Shown here: one piece after another, positions 35,469 to 44,633 of the stretch | How positions within the stretch are numbered: the first letter of the stretch is position 1 | How the letters are laid out: each line of letters begins with the position of its first letter | Origin: Undibacterium parvum | Lineage (GTDB): Bacteria; Pseudomonadota; Gammaproteobacteria; Burkholderiales; Burkholderiaceae_D | Length of the DNA stretch: 64,000 bases | Direction: 5' to 3' | Assembly: GCF_003955735.1 (NCBI RefSeq) | Contig: NZ_CP034464.1 | Location: 2,790,001 to 2,854,000, forward strand | Program-made: the position numbers and the translations under genes | The notes under the pieces: generated by a model | Databases searched by the model: none | What the model was told of the DNA's origin: nothing | Seen by the model: only the letters and a program-made list of their open reading frames with translations

Positions 35469-36218
35469 TTAAGCTGCTGATTTCATGGATGATACTTCAA
35501 TACTGTCACCAATCAGCTTGATTTGTACCGGATGTTGCGCCGGAAGTTCAGGGAAGCCGTTCTCGAAGGTGCGGTAAATTCCGGCTATCGAGACCAATTC
35601 TGGCTCCATCGTCAGTGCATAAATACGCGCATTGGTGTTGCCACTTGCACCTGCTAAGGCACGCCCACGTAAAGGTGCATAAATATGGATACTGCCATCG
35701 GCAATCACTTCAGCGCCATTATTTACCGCAGCGGTAATAATCAGATCGGCACCGCGCGCATAAATGCGCGTACCGGCGCGTACCGGCGTATCGACCACCA
35801 TTGCTGGAACATTGCTTATCTGTAATTGAGGTGCTGGCGTGGGAGCACTAGGTTTGGGTTCTTCTATCGCCGCGACAAGCGGCGCTTCTTCGTTGCGCAA
35901 TTTGCTCACTGCATCGATGATTAAACCGTAACCACGTATATACGCATGGTCTTCCGGGCGCGCATTGCGTATTGCGACCACATTCAAACCAAAAGATTTG
36001 AAGAGTGCGCAGACTTTGGGCCAGTCAAATTTTTCTTCAGCGATGGCTTCAATATCGAGGATGGCAAATTCATCCTCAAAAAAATCTGGGGTGCCAGCCG
36101 TGATGTCTTTTAATGCCAGTTCTAGTTCTGGGATCGTCGCCTTGTTCAGAATAATTGCCACTGCTACAACGGTCGCTATCTTGATTTCTATGGGTTTGCG
36201 CGTCTGACTGTTTTGCAT
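35469..36218 (-). CDS. minC: septum site-determining protein MinC
   Basis: 249 residues. The N-terminal domain (1-105) is the FtsZ-antagonising part. A Pro/Ala-rich linker (about 120-135) leads to the C-terminal beta-helix domain (about 140-245: GTRIYARGADLIITAAVNNGAEVIADGSIHIYAPLRGRALAG) that binds MinD. First gene of minCDE, 63 bp before minD. Confidence 0.94.
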   Translation of the reverse strand: MQNSQTRKPIEIKIATVVAVAIILNKATIPELELALKDITAGTPDFFEDEFAILDIEAIAEEKFDWPKVCALFKSFGLNVVAIRNARPEDHAYIRGYGLIIDAVSKLRNEEAPLVAAIEEPKPSAPTPAPQLQISNVPAMVVDTPVRAGTRIYARGADLIITAAVNNGAEVIADGSIHIYAPLRGRALAGASGNTNARIYALTMEPELVSIAGIYRTFENGFPELPAQHPVQIKLIGDSIEVSSMKSAA

Positions 36219-36703
36219 AAAAGGCGAAAAGTAAAATGAAACAAAGTTAATACAAATCTAATTCCAAAAAACGGAGCAGATGGCGCTAAAAGGGCAATCG
36301 TACCAATTGATGAGCAAGAATGCAAAAGAAAGAAGCAGGACGTGGTCGATCATACAAATGAACAATATCCGTGTGGAAATAATGTCGCATTTATAGGCTG
36401 TTTTCCCTTGCTCTCAAGCAAAAAATAGGCAGGATCGACAAAAACGAGTTCGCCCGTGATTGAGCTGGCAAGCACGGGCGAAACGTAAAGAGAATTTGGA
36501 CGGCGAGCCTGAGCGATCTAAATCGCACAAAACACACCTGGCTACCGTCATGCATATCAGTTGCATGTACAGTAGATGAAAAGATAATACACAATCAATA
36601 TGACGCAGGCATGACATGCATCAAACAAAAGTGAAGCCCTGATCGAGTTTGCGTATATTCGTCCGAGTATTGATGCCGACGCACAAGAAAAATTTAGACG
36701 AAA
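36219..36703. other. intergenic region upstream of minC
   Basis: About 485 bp without a supported gene; open frames on the minus strand here lack ribosome sites and known motifs. It must contain the minC promoter. I see no clear consensus boxes. Confidence 0.35.
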
Positions 36704-36739
36704 AAAATGCCTGCATGAATAAACGTGCAGGCATTTTTT
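36704..36739 (-). terminator. terminator of tRNA-Phe
   Basis: AAAATGCCTGCA (36704-36715) pairs with TGCAGGCATTTT (36726-36737) over a 10-nt loop, with A- and T-rich flanks giving U-tracts in both directions. It lies 15 bp beyond the tRNA-Phe end on the minus strand. Confidence 0.85.
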
Positions 36740-36753
36740 CTACTACTAATACT

Positions 36754-36829
36754 TGGTGGCCCGGGGCGGAATCGAACCACCGACACAAGGATTTTCAATC
36801 CTCTGCTCTACCGACTGAGCTACCAGGCC
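36754..36829 (-). tRNA. tRNA-Phe (anticodon GAA), CCA encoded
   Basis: 76 nt. The complement begins GGCCTGGTAGCTCAGTCGGT, with anticodon loop TTGAAAA (anticodon GAA), TTCGATT T-loop and GGGCCACCA end. Acceptor, D, anticodon and T stems all form. A terminator follows. Confidence 0.96.
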
Positions 36830-36983
36830 AAGACGAAGAATTATAGTGAAGTATTCGGGAAATTGCAAATCTTTTCGCTCTGGCATCTGATAAAACTAAA
36901 AAATGCTGTGCTTTAGGTGGCTAAATCTGGGGCTGCTGGCGCTGCCGTATAATGGCTCATCCTTATTGCAGATTTAAATAACC

Positions 36984-38183
36984 ATGGCTACACAAAATAA
37001 TCACAGTGATGTTTGTATCGTCGGTAATGGCGCCGTGGGTAAGACGGCGGCTTTGGGTTTGTCGCAAGCCGGTTTGAAGGTGTGTTTGTTGGGAGCGCCC
37101 GTCGCAGTAACGCAGTCCGCCGATACCTCAAGTTGGGATGTGCGGGTATTTGCCTTAAATCATGTGGCGAAGGATTTGCTGACTAGCTTGAAAGTTTGGG
37201 ATGCGCTAGATCTGACGCGCGTTGCCCCAGTGAGCGCAATGCAGGTGGTGGATGCGCGCGAATCGGGTGGTGCTAATCTTGATTTTGATGCCTATGCTGC
37301 GCATATCAATGAGTTGGCCTGGATCGTAGAGGACCGCAATTTAAATCAGGCGCTCGATACTGCTTTGAAATTTGCTCAGAATCTGACGCAAGTCCAAGGG
37401 CGGGCTGTGCGCTTTGAGGTCGCAGATAATCAGGCAGCTGTCACATTGGAAAACGGCGATACTTTGTCGGCTTCATTGATGGTAGGTGCTGACGGCGCAC
37501 AATCCTGGTTGCGCGGGCAGTGCGATATTGGCCTCGATTATCGCTCTTACGGGCAGCGCGGCGTGGTGACGAATTTCGCTTGCGAAAAACCCCACAATGG
37601 CGTGGCGCATCAATGGTTTGTTGAGGACTTAGGGATTATCGCTTTATTGCCTTTGCCCGGCAAACAAGTCTCTTTAGTCTGGTCGGCTCCGGATGCGCTG
37701 GCTGCTGATTTATTGCGCGAACCTTTGACTAGCCTGGCGCAACGATTGTCGGTTTATTGCGCGCAGGCTCTGGGTGCTTTGACACCTTTGCAGCCGGAGG
37801 AAATTAAGGCTTTTCCCTTACAGTTACTGCGTCCGCATGCGATGATAGCGCCGCGGGTTGCCCTGATCGGTGATGCCGCGCATGTGGTGCATCCGCTGGC
37901 AGGGCATGGCATGAATCTGGGTTTTGGCGATGTCACTAGCCTGCTTAGTCAGATTAATGGACGTGAGTCGCACCGCGACTGTGGCGATGCGCGTGTGTTA
38001 AATCGCTATAGCAGGGCTAGGCGTGAAGAAGTCGCTTTGATGCAAATGACTACCGATGGCTTGGCACGTTTGTTTGGCAGTGATTTGGCACCGCTGCGGC
38101 TGGCGCGTAGTCTGGGAATGAACTTACTCAATAGTCTGCCTGTCTTAAAAAGAAAACTGATCTCGCAAGCCATGGGCAAGTAA
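36984..38183 (+). CDS. UbiH/UbiF/COQ6-family FAD-dependent hydroxylase
   Basis: 399 residues. The N-terminal FAD-binding fold is DVCIVGNGAVGKTAALGLSQAG, with WDVRVFALN shortly after. The second flavin motif is VALIGDAAHVVHPLAGHGMNLGFGDV, typical of ubiquinone-ring monooxygenases. VGADGAQSWLR is the DG motif. Substrate position on the ubiquinone ring cannot be assigned from sequence alone. It is followed 38 bp later by dsbC on the same strand, after an AGGAAA site. Confidence 0.88.
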   Translation: MATQNNHSDVCIVGNGAVGKTAALGLSQAGLKVCLLGAPVAVTQSADTSSWDVRVFALNHVAKDLLTSLKVWDALDLTRVAPVSAMQVVDARESGGANLDFDAYAAHINELAWIVEDRNLNQALDTALKFAQNLTQVQGRAVRFEVADNQAAVTLENGDTLSASLMVGADGAQSWLRGQCDIGLDYRSYGQRGVVTNFACEKPHNGVAHQWFVEDLGIIALLPLPGKQVSLVWSAPDALAADLLREPLTSLAQRLSVYCAQALGALTPLQPEEIKAFPLQLLRPHAMIAPRVALIGDAAHVVHPLAGHGMNLGFGDVTSLLSQINGRESHRDCGDARVLNRYSRARREEVALMQMTTDGLARLFGSDLAPLRLARSLGMNLLNSLPVLKRKLISQAMGK

Positions 38184-38221
38184 GCAGGTTTATCGCCTCG
38201 CCCCAATTATTTAGGAAAACC

Positions 38222-38947
38222 ATGAAACGTATGACACTTAAAACTATCTCCTTAGCGCTAGGTTTGCTGGCAACTTCTATGGCCTTGGCGCAGACGCCAC
38301 AAGAACTCGCAATTAAAAAACTGGTAGAGCCACGTCTCGGTGAAGGAACTAAAGTTGATTCCGTGACTAAGACCCCGTATGCCGGCCTGTACGAGGTGCG
38401 GGTCGGTAGTGACGTCTTGTACACGGATGAAAAAGCGCAATATCTGTTCTTAGGCAATGTGATCGATGCGCAGACCTCTACCGATCTGACTAAGCTGCGT
38501 ACCGATGAATTAAGTAAAGTGAAGTTTTCTGATTTACCTTTGGATATCGCCTTAAAAACCGTCACTGGTAATGGCAAGCGCGTCATCGCGATCTTCGAAG
38601 ATCCTAATTGCGGCTATTGCAAGCGTTTTCGCAAGACCTTGCAAGGCGTAGAAAATCTGACTGTGTACACCTTCGTCTACAATATTTTGTCGGATGACTC
38701 TTTGGTGAAATCAAAAAATATCTGGTGCTCAGCCGATAAAAACAAGGCCTGGGATGACTGGATGTTGAATGGCAAGGCGGCCCCGACCGCCATCGGTAAT
38801 TGTGCTATGCCTAACGATAGAATTTTAGCCTTGGGTAAAAAACTGCGCGTCACCGGTACCCCGACCATTATCTTCACCGATGGCTCGCGCCTGCCGGGGG
38901 CGGTCGATGTGAAAGCACTGGAAGCTAAATTCGCCTCATTGAAATAA
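38222..38947 (+). CDS. dsbC: thiol:disulfide interchange protein DsbC
   Basis: 241 residues with a signal peptide (cut after MALA, about residue 21). An N-terminal dimerisation domain precedes a thioredoxin-fold domain with active site CGYC in FEDPNCGYCKRF, a second Cys pair (CSADKN...NCAMP) and the cis-Pro segment TGTPTIIFTDG. DsbC isomerises wrong disulfides in the periplasm. It starts 38 bp after the hydroxylase gene. With dsbB at 25.8-26.3 kb, two parts of the Dsb system are in this window. Confidence 0.92.
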   Translation: MKRMTLKTISLALGLLATSMALAQTPQELAIKKLVEPRLGEGTKVDSVTKTPYAGLYEVRVGSDVLYTDEKAQYLFLGNVIDAQTSTDLTKLRTDELSKVKFSDLPLDIALKTVTGNGKRVIAIFEDPNCGYCKRFRKTLQGVENLTVYTFVYNILSDDSLVKSKNIWCSADKNKAWDDWMLNGKAAPTAIGNCAMPNDRILALGKKLRVTGTPTIIFTDGSRLPGAVDVKALEAKFASLK

Positions 38948-38968
38948 ACGCACTTGGCCTCTGGCGTG

Positions 38969-39580
38969 ATGAGCGCGAACAATTCATGGTGTGGGATCTT
39001 ACTGGCCGCTGGCAGCGGGCGACGTTTTGATGCCAGCGGTCAGTCCAATAAACTGATGCAAACACTGCCATCGGGCATGACGGTAGCTGCCAGTAGTGCC
39101 AAGCACCTACTCGCCGTCTTACCGCTCAGTGTGGCGGTGGTTGCCGAGCATACGCCCGCATTAGCGACACAACTAGCCGAGATGGGGGGCGATATCTGTG
39201 TTAGCTCGCCACCAAGCGCTGTCTCATCGCAAGGAATGTCGTATTCTTTGCAGTGTGGATTAATGCATGCGCCGGCAGAATGTGCTGGCTGGATCATCGC
39301 CTTAGCCGATATGCCCTATGTTAAAACCGAGACCATCGCTGCCTTAGTCTGCGCCATGCAGAATGGTGCCGGGATAGCGGTGCCTGTGCATCAGGGGCGA
39401 CGCGGCAATCCTGTGGGTTTTGCCAAAGCCTATTTACCGCAATTGCTGGCCTTGTGCGGCGATCAGGGTGCGCGCAGCTTGCTGAAAATTTATCCGGTGA
39501 GCGAAGTCGAGGTCGATGATGCAGGAATATTTCAAGATATCGACCTGCCGCAAGATTTAATCGCCAGCATGAATATCTAA
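38969..39580 (+). CDS. MobA-like nucleotidyltransferase (MocA-type)
   Basis: 203 residues from ATG 38969; the open frame to 38954 needs a TTG. The N-terminal nucleotide-binding loop is GILLAAGSGRRFDASGQSNKL. ADMPYV carries the metal-binding Asp and GRRGNPVGF is typical of MocA/CoxC-type molybdenum cofactor cytidylyl- or guanylyltransferases. The precise nucleotide is not determined. A molybdopterin oxidoreductase lies at 58.3-60.4 kb, but no direct link is shown. It starts 21 bp after dsbC. Confidence 0.78.
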   Translation: MSANNSWCGILLAAGSGRRFDASGQSNKLMQTLPSGMTVAASSAKHLLAVLPLSVAVVAEHTPALATQLAEMGGDICVSSPPSAVSSQGMSYSLQCGLMHAPAECAGWIIALADMPYVKTETIAALVCAMQNGAGIAVPVHQGRRGNPVGFAKAYLPQLLALCGDQGARSLLKIYPVSEVEVDDAGIFQDIDLPQDLIASMNI

Positions 39581-39639
39581 TTGAGGCGTTTGCTCTTAAA
39601 ATAGCGGTTTCGAAAATTTGTCTACGCGCTCACTCTCTT

Positions 39640-40098
39640 ATGAATCAACTTGATCAGCAGCTGGCCAACCGCCTAGGATTTTTTGGCCTGGTTCCCTTCG
39701 TATTCTTGACGCTGGCCTGCTGGATCGTGCATCCAGATTGGCTGGGTTATTTCATCAAGGGACAACTCTCGTATGGCATCGCTATCCTGTCGTTTTTGGG
39801 TGGCTTGCACTGGGGACTGGCTTTGCTGTCGGGACCGCGTCCTGCCGGTGAAATCAAGCAAAGCCTGTTGTGGGGCGTCACACCTAGTATTATCGCCTGG
39901 TGCTCGATGACCATGATTAGCATGGGCATAGGGTTCTTGGTGCAGATTATTGGTTTCGTGGTGGCGTATCAGGTCGATAAGCGCCTGTATGCGCGTTATG
40001 AATTACCGGATTGGTTTCTGGTGTTGCGTCTGCGTCTGACCCGGGTGGTGGTGACTGCGCTGGCGCTGACCTTTGTCGCTGCGAATCTGCGCGCATAA
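39640..40098 (+). CDS. DUF3429 family membrane protein
   Basis: 152 residues with about four membrane helices. The signature FLGGLHWGLAL, with W and H in the second helix region, is characteristic of DUF3429, followed by GVTPSIIAW. Function unknown. It follows the MobA-like gene by 59 bp. Confidence 0.8.
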   Translation: MNQLDQQLANRLGFFGLVPFVFLTLACWIVHPDWLGYFIKGQLSYGIAILSFLGGLHWGLALLSGPRPAGEIKQSLLWGVTPSIIAWCSMTMISMGIGFLVQIIGFVVAYQVDKRLYARYELPDWFLVLRLRLTRVVVTALALTFVAANLRA

Positions 40099-40223
40099 AA
40101 ATCAGTTGGCGCAGAACTTAGGCCCGCAGTCGCAAACCTAGTCGCGCAGGAAAGCTAGTCTTGCGCCAGGCAGATATGCAGCTCAACAATTAAAACAAAC
40201 AAAATAAAAAACGAGACAAGAGT

Positions 40224-42116
40224 ATGAAAATTACCTCCAAAGCAGCTTCTAAAAATACTGCGCGAGTCGCGGCCGTCAAAGCAGATCAGCACAGTATTCA
40301 CTACAGCATCCTGCCTAAAGACTTGGCCGGACATATTTTTGTGGTGACGCTGCAGATCAGCCAGCCCGATCCGGCCGGGCAACAGCTGTGCTTGCCAGCC
40401 TGGATACCGGGTAGTTATATGGTGCGTGAATTTGCCCGCAACATCGTCAGTATCAGTGCTAGTTGCGAGGGCAAGAGCGTCAATTTAACTAAGCTGGACA
40501 AACACAGTTGGCAAGCCGCTCCCTGCCAGGGCGCTTTAAGCATCAGCTATGAAGTGTATGCCTGGGATCTGTCGGTGCGCACCGCGCATCTGGATCAAAG
40601 CCATGCTTTTTTCAATGGCACCAGCGTCTTTTTGCAGGTACTAGGACAAGAGATGGCCTCGCATGTGGTCGATATTCAACGCCCATTAGATGTTGCCTGC
40701 AAGAGCTGGCGGGTCGCCACTAGTTTGCCTGAGCTCAAAGCTAAGCGTTACGGCTACGGCACTTACATCGCGGAAAATTATGATGCCTTGATCGATCATC
40801 CGGTAGAAATGGGCGACTTCGCATTGGCGACGTTTGAGGCGCATGGCGTGCCGCATGATGTCGTGGTCAGTGGCCAGGTTCCGAATCTGGATATGGATCG
40901 CATTGTCGCCGACCTGAAAGAAATCTGCGAGAGCCAGATCGCCTTCTTCGAGCCAGCCAGCAAGCGCGCACCTATGGACCGTTATGTGTTCCTGACCATG
41001 GTGGTCGGTGAAGGCTACGGCGGGCTCGAGCATAGAGCCTCGACCGCCTTGCTGTGCAATCGCAATGAGATGCCGTTCAAACATCAGCCTGAAATGAGCG
41101 ATGGCTATCTGAGCTTTTTAGGTCTGTGTAGTCACGAATATTTCCACACCTGGAATGTCAAGCGTATCAAGCCAGCCGCCTTTGCGCATTACGATTTGAG
41201 CCGTGAAAATTACACCAGCCTATTGTGGTTGTTTGAGGGTTTCACCAGTTATTACGATGATTTGATGTTGCTTAGGGCAGGCCTGATCGATGAGAGCAGC
41301 TATTTTAAATTGCTCTCAAAAACCATCAATGGGGTACTGCGTGGTGCTGGCCGCCACAAGCAAAGCGTGGCCGAATCTAGTTTCGATGCCTGGACTAAAT
41401 ATTATCGTCAGGATGAAAACTCGCCGAATGCCATCGTCAGCTATTACACCAAGGGCTCGCTGGTAGCGCTGGCGCTGGATCTGACTATCCGAGCCGAGAC
41501 CTCTGGTGAAAAAACTCTGGACGATGTGATGCGCGCACTGTGGCAGCACTACGGCCGTGACTTTTACCAGTTAGCTTTAAGCGGTCAGCAACAAGGTTTG
41601 GCCGAAAATGAAATCGTCTCCCTGATAGAGCAAGCGACGGGCGTGAAAACCCAGCGCTTCATGGATAAATATGTACGCGGCACCGAAGATGTACCGCTGA
41701 CTAAGTTATATGCTGAGTTTGGCGTCGCTATCAAAGATCAACGCAAAAACAGTAAGGCCAGTCTGGGCGTGCGGGTAGTCAAAGACGGTGCTGACTGTAA
41801 GCTGGCCAATGTTTTCACAAGCCGCGCCGCCCATCAAGCCGGCTTGTCGGCCGGCGATATCCTGATGGCCATCAATGGCTTACGCGTCACTGCCGCCGAT
41901 GTTGGAGATGGTCTTGCTACTGCGGTGGGGCGCTATACGGTAGGAGAAACGGTGCAGTTGCACGCCTTCCGCCGCGATGAATTGCTGACCCTGCAAGCGA
42001 CTCTGCAAAGCGACGATGTGCCTGCGTTTAATCTGCTGTTGGCAGAGAAATCGAAAGCCCCCTTGCTGGCGCTGCGACCGTCTCTGGTCGCCAGCAAGAA
42101 ATCACGCAAGGCTTGA
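40224..42116 (+). CDS. M61-family metallopeptidase with PDZ domain
   Basis: 630 residues. An N-terminal beta domain (about 15-195) is followed by an M1/M61-like catalytic domain with zinc motif HEYFH in LCSHEYFHTWNVKRIKP and the downstream Glu in LLWLFEGFTSYYDDL. A C-terminal PDZ domain (about 510-600: LGVRVVKDGADCKLANVFTSRAAHQAGLSAGDILMAINGLRV) is typical of the glycyl-aminopeptidase M61 family. No signal peptide is evident, so it may be cytoplasmic. The gene is convergent with trpC. Confidence 0.92.
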   Translation: MKITSKAASKNTARVAAVKADQHSIHYSILPKDLAGHIFVVTLQISQPDPAGQQLCLPAWIPGSYMVREFARNIVSISASCEGKSVNLTKLDKHSWQAAPCQGALSISYEVYAWDLSVRTAHLDQSHAFFNGTSVFLQVLGQEMASHVVDIQRPLDVACKSWRVATSLPELKAKRYGYGTYIAENYDALIDHPVEMGDFALATFEAHGVPHDVVVSGQVPNLDMDRIVADLKEICESQIAFFEPASKRAPMDRYVFLTMVVGEGYGGLEHRASTALLCNRNEMPFKHQPEMSDGYLSFLGLCSHEYFHTWNVKRIKPAAFAHYDLSRENYTSLLWLFEGFTSYYDDLMLLRAGLIDESSYFKLLSKTINGVLRGAGRHKQSVAESSFDAWTKYYRQDENSPNAIVSYYTKGSLVALALDLTIRAETSGEKTLDDVMRALWQHYGRDFYQLALSGQQQGLAENEIVSLIEQATGVKTQRFMDKYVRGTEDVPLTKLYAEFGVAIKDQRKNSKASLGVRVVKDGADCKLANVFTSRAAHQAGLSAGDILMAINGLRVTAADVGDGLATAVGRYTVGETVQLHAFRRDELLTLQATLQSDDVPAFNLLLAEKSKAPLLALRPSLVASKKSRKA

Positions 42117-42151
42117 GTCTAATTCGAAATTAAAACTATAGTAAAACACGA

Positions 42152-42213
42152 TGCGCAATGTTGATGCGGCCTACAGCACGAAAAGCTCTGTAAACCCGCA
42201 TAAACATTGCGCA
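42152..42213. terminator. long hairpin between convergent M61 gene and trpC
   Basis: TGCGCAATGTTGATGCGG (42152-42169) pairs with CCGCATAAACATTGCGCA (42196-42213) except at one position, over a 26-nt loop. It occupies the middle of a 112-bp gap between convergent genes, with T-rich DNA on its right (GATTTTAAAATTTT), so it is a plausible shared terminator. Confidence 0.55.
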
Positions 42214-42228
42214 ATCGATTTTAAAATT

Positions 42229-43029
42229 TTAGAAAAACAGCTTCTGCATTTCCATGCCTGGGTTTTTAGCGCGCATGAAGGCCTCACCGACCAGGAAGCC
42301 GTGTACATGGGCTGCGCGCATGCGTGTGACGTCGTCCACGGCCATAATGCCCGATTCGGTAATCACCAGTTTCTCGCTAGGGATGCGTGGCAGCAGACCT
42401 AGGGTGGTGTCTAGCGTCACCTCAAACGTGCGCAGGTTGCGGTTATTGATTCCTAATAAGGCAGTCTTGAGTTTCAAGGCGGCGTCCAACTCTGCTGCGT
42501 TATGCACTTCGACCAGCACGCTCATGCCTAGCTCATGGGCGCAGGCTTCCAGTTCGGCCATCAAACCGTGATCTAAGGCTGCGACTATCAGTAAAATCGC
42601 ATCCGCTCCCCAGCTGCGTGCCTGATAGATCTGGTAAGGATCGATCATAAAATCCTTGCGTAAGGCCGGAATATCACAAGCGGCACGCGCCTGTTGCAGA
42701 TACTCGGGCGTGCCCTGAAAGAACTGCACGTCAGTAAGAACCGAGAGGCAAGCTGCGCCATGTTGCGCATAGCTGGCGGCGATCTCGGCAGGACGGAAAT
42801 CGGCGCGTAAGATGCCTTTGGAGGGCGAGGCTTTTTTGATTTCGGCAATCACCGCGGCCTGGCCTGCCGCAATCTTGCTGCGCAGGGAGGCTTCAAAATC
42901 GCGTAGGCTAGCCCGCGCTTCGGTATTGCCTTCGACTTCGCTGCGCAGGCTGCTGTAAGACTGGTATTTTTTTGCGGCAGCCACTTCGTCTTTTTTGACG
43001 TCGAGAATTTTATTCAGAATATCGGACAT
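42229..43029 (-). CDS. trpC: indole-3-glycerol phosphate synthase
   Basis: 266 residues. The TIM-barrel signatures [16 protein letters not shown], the [23 protein letters not shown] strand and [16 protein letters not shown] are diagnostic of TrpC, and VITESGI closes the phosphate site. It closes the indole ring from carboxyphenylamino-deoxyribulose phosphate. It is the last gene of trpEGDC, 3 bp after trpD. trpF, B and A are not in the window. Confidence 0.95.
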   Translation of the reverse strand: MSDILNKILDVKKDEVAAAKKYQSYSSLRSEVEGNTEARASLRDFEASLRSKIAAGQAAVIAEIKKASPSKGILRADFRPAEIAASYAQHGAACLSVLTDVQFFQGTPEYLQQARAACDIPALRKDFMIDPYQIYQARSWGADAILLIVAALDHGLMAELEACAHELGMSVLVEVHNAAELDAALKLKTALLGINNRNLRTFEVTLDTTLGLLPRIPSEKLVITESGIMAVDDVTRMRAAHVHGFLVGEAFMRAKNPGMEMQKLFF

Positions 43030-43032
43030 CGT

Positions 43033-44064
43033 TTACTTTCCTAATTGCTGAGTGACCAGGATGAACTGTTCCAGCTTAGCCAGTGCCGCGCCGGAAGCGA
43101 TCGCCGTTTGCGCTTTTTTAACGCCGTCGGCAATCGAGCTGGCAACGCCGGCGCCATACAGCGCCGCACCTGCATTGAGGCTGACAATGTCGGTGGCGGG
43201 GCCGGCCACATTATTCATGACGTCGAGAATTTTTTGTTTCGACTCTTGCGCGCCAGATACTTTCAGGTTGCGGTTCGAGACCATTTGCAGGCCAAAATCT
43301 TCAGGGTGGATATCGTATTCGCGGATTTCTCCGTTCACCAGTTCGCCCACCATGGTTGGCGCGCCTAGCGAGACTTCATCCATATTGTCGCGGCCCCAGA
43401 CCACCAGCGCATGTTGGGCGCCCAGTCTTTGCAATACGCGCACCTGGATACCGACCAGATCCGGATGGAATACGCCCATCAAAATATTCGGTGCGCCGGC
43501 CGGATTGGTCAAAGGCCCCAGAATATTAAAGATGGTGCGCACGCCTAGCTCTTTACGCACTGGTGCCGCATGTTTCATGGCGGCGTGATGATTCGGTGCG
43601 AACATGAAACCTATGCCAGTCTGGGCAATCGACTGGGCGATTTGCTCAGGCTTGAGGTTGATGTTAACGCCCAGTGATTCCAGTACATCAGCGCTGCCGG
43701 ACGATGAGGAAACGCTGCGGCCGCCATGTTTGGCGACGCGGGCGCCGGCGGCGGCCGTAACAAACATCGAGGCGGTAGAAATATTAAAGGTATGCGCGCC
43801 GTCACCACCAGTGCCGACGATGTCGATCAGATTGGTGGTATTAGCCATCGGCACCTTGGTCGAGAGTTCGCGCATGACCTGAGCGGCGGCGGTGATCTCG
43901 CCTATGCTTTCTTTCTTGACGCGCAAACCGACGGTGAGGGCGGTGATCATCACCGGCGACATTTCTCCACCCATGATTTTACGAAACAGCGACAGCATTT
44001 CATCGTGGAATATTTCGCGATGTTCGATCAGGCGCGAGAGGGCTTCTTGCTGAGAGATGGTCAT
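43033..44064 (-). CDS. trpD: anthranilate phosphoribosyltransferase
   Basis: 343 residues. The glycine-rich loop [17 protein letters not shown] binds phosphoribosyl pyrophosphate. [17 protein letters not shown] and [14 protein letters not shown] are conserved TrpD motifs. It transfers phosphoribose to anthranilate. It follows trpG, 2 bp away. Confidence 0.96.
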   Translation of the reverse strand: MTISQQEALSRLIEHREIFHDEMLSLFRKIMGGEMSPVMITALTVGLRVKKESIGEITAAAQVMRELSTKVPMANTTNLIDIVGTGGDGAHTFNISTASMFVTAAAGARVAKHGGRSVSSSSGSADVLESLGVNINLKPEQIAQSIAQTGIGFMFAPNHHAAMKHAAPVRKELGVRTIFNILGPLTNPAGAPNILMGVFHPDLVGIQVRVLQRLGAQHALVVWGRDNMDEVSLGAPTMVGELVNGEIREYDIHPEDFGLQMVSNRNLKVSGAQESKQKILDVMNNVAGPATDIVSLNAGAALYGAGVASSIADGVKKAQTAIASGAALAKLEQFILVTQQLGK

Positions 44065-44066
44065 GA

Positions 44067-44633
44067 TTATTTTCCGGTCAAAAAGTTCTTGAGCAAGGCA
44101 TGCCCATGTTCAGACAATATCGACTCAGGATGAAACTGCACACCCTGCAAATTGAAAGTTTTATGCCGCACACCCATGATTTCGCCATCCTCAGTCCAGG
44201 CCGTCACTTCCAGGCAATCGGGCAAGCTGGATCTTTCTATCGCCAGCGAGTGATAACGGGTAACGGTGTAAGGACTAGGCAAGTCTTTGAACACGCCGAC
44301 CCCGGTATGCGCGATAGCTGAAGTTTTTCCATGCATGACCTGCTTGGCGCGTATGACTTTGCCGCCGAAGGCAGCAGCGATACTCTGATGCCCGAGGCAG
44401 ACGCCTAAAATCGGAATCTCGCCAGAAAAGCGTTTGAGCACCGGCACCGAAATCCCCGCTTCCAGCGGCGTACAAGGGCCAGGCGAGATGCAGATGTGAT
44501 CGGGCTTTAAGGCGGCGATTTCATCGAGCGTGATCTCATCGTTGCGGTAGGTACGTACATCCTCACCCAACTCGGCAAAATACTGCACCAGGTTGTAAGT
44601 GAAGGAATCGTAGTTGTCTATCATTAATAACAT
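44067..44633 (-). CDS. trpG: anthranilate synthase glutamine amidotransferase component
   Basis: 188 residues, class I amidotransferase. Motifs ISPGPCTP, the nucleophile Cys in [11 protein letters not shown], and the His-Glu pair in VQFHPESI form the catalytic triad. It supplies ammonia to TrpE; a shared role with p-aminobenzoate synthase is possible. Its start is directly adjacent to the trpE stop (44634), and it is followed by trpD. Confidence 0.95.
   Translation of the reverse strand: MLLMIDNYDSFTYNLVQYFAELGEDVRTYRNDEITLDEIAALKPDHICISPGPCTPLEAGISVPVLKRFSGEIPILGVCLGHQSIAAAFGGKVIRAKQVMHGKTSAIAHTGVGVFKDLPSPYTVTRYHSLAIERSSLPDCLEVTAWTEDGEIMGVRHKTFNLQGVQFHPESILSEHGHALLKNFLTGK

Noticed and set aside
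36391..36617. Minus-strand frames upstream of minC
   Set aside because: No ribosome site, no motif, and low-complexity composition.
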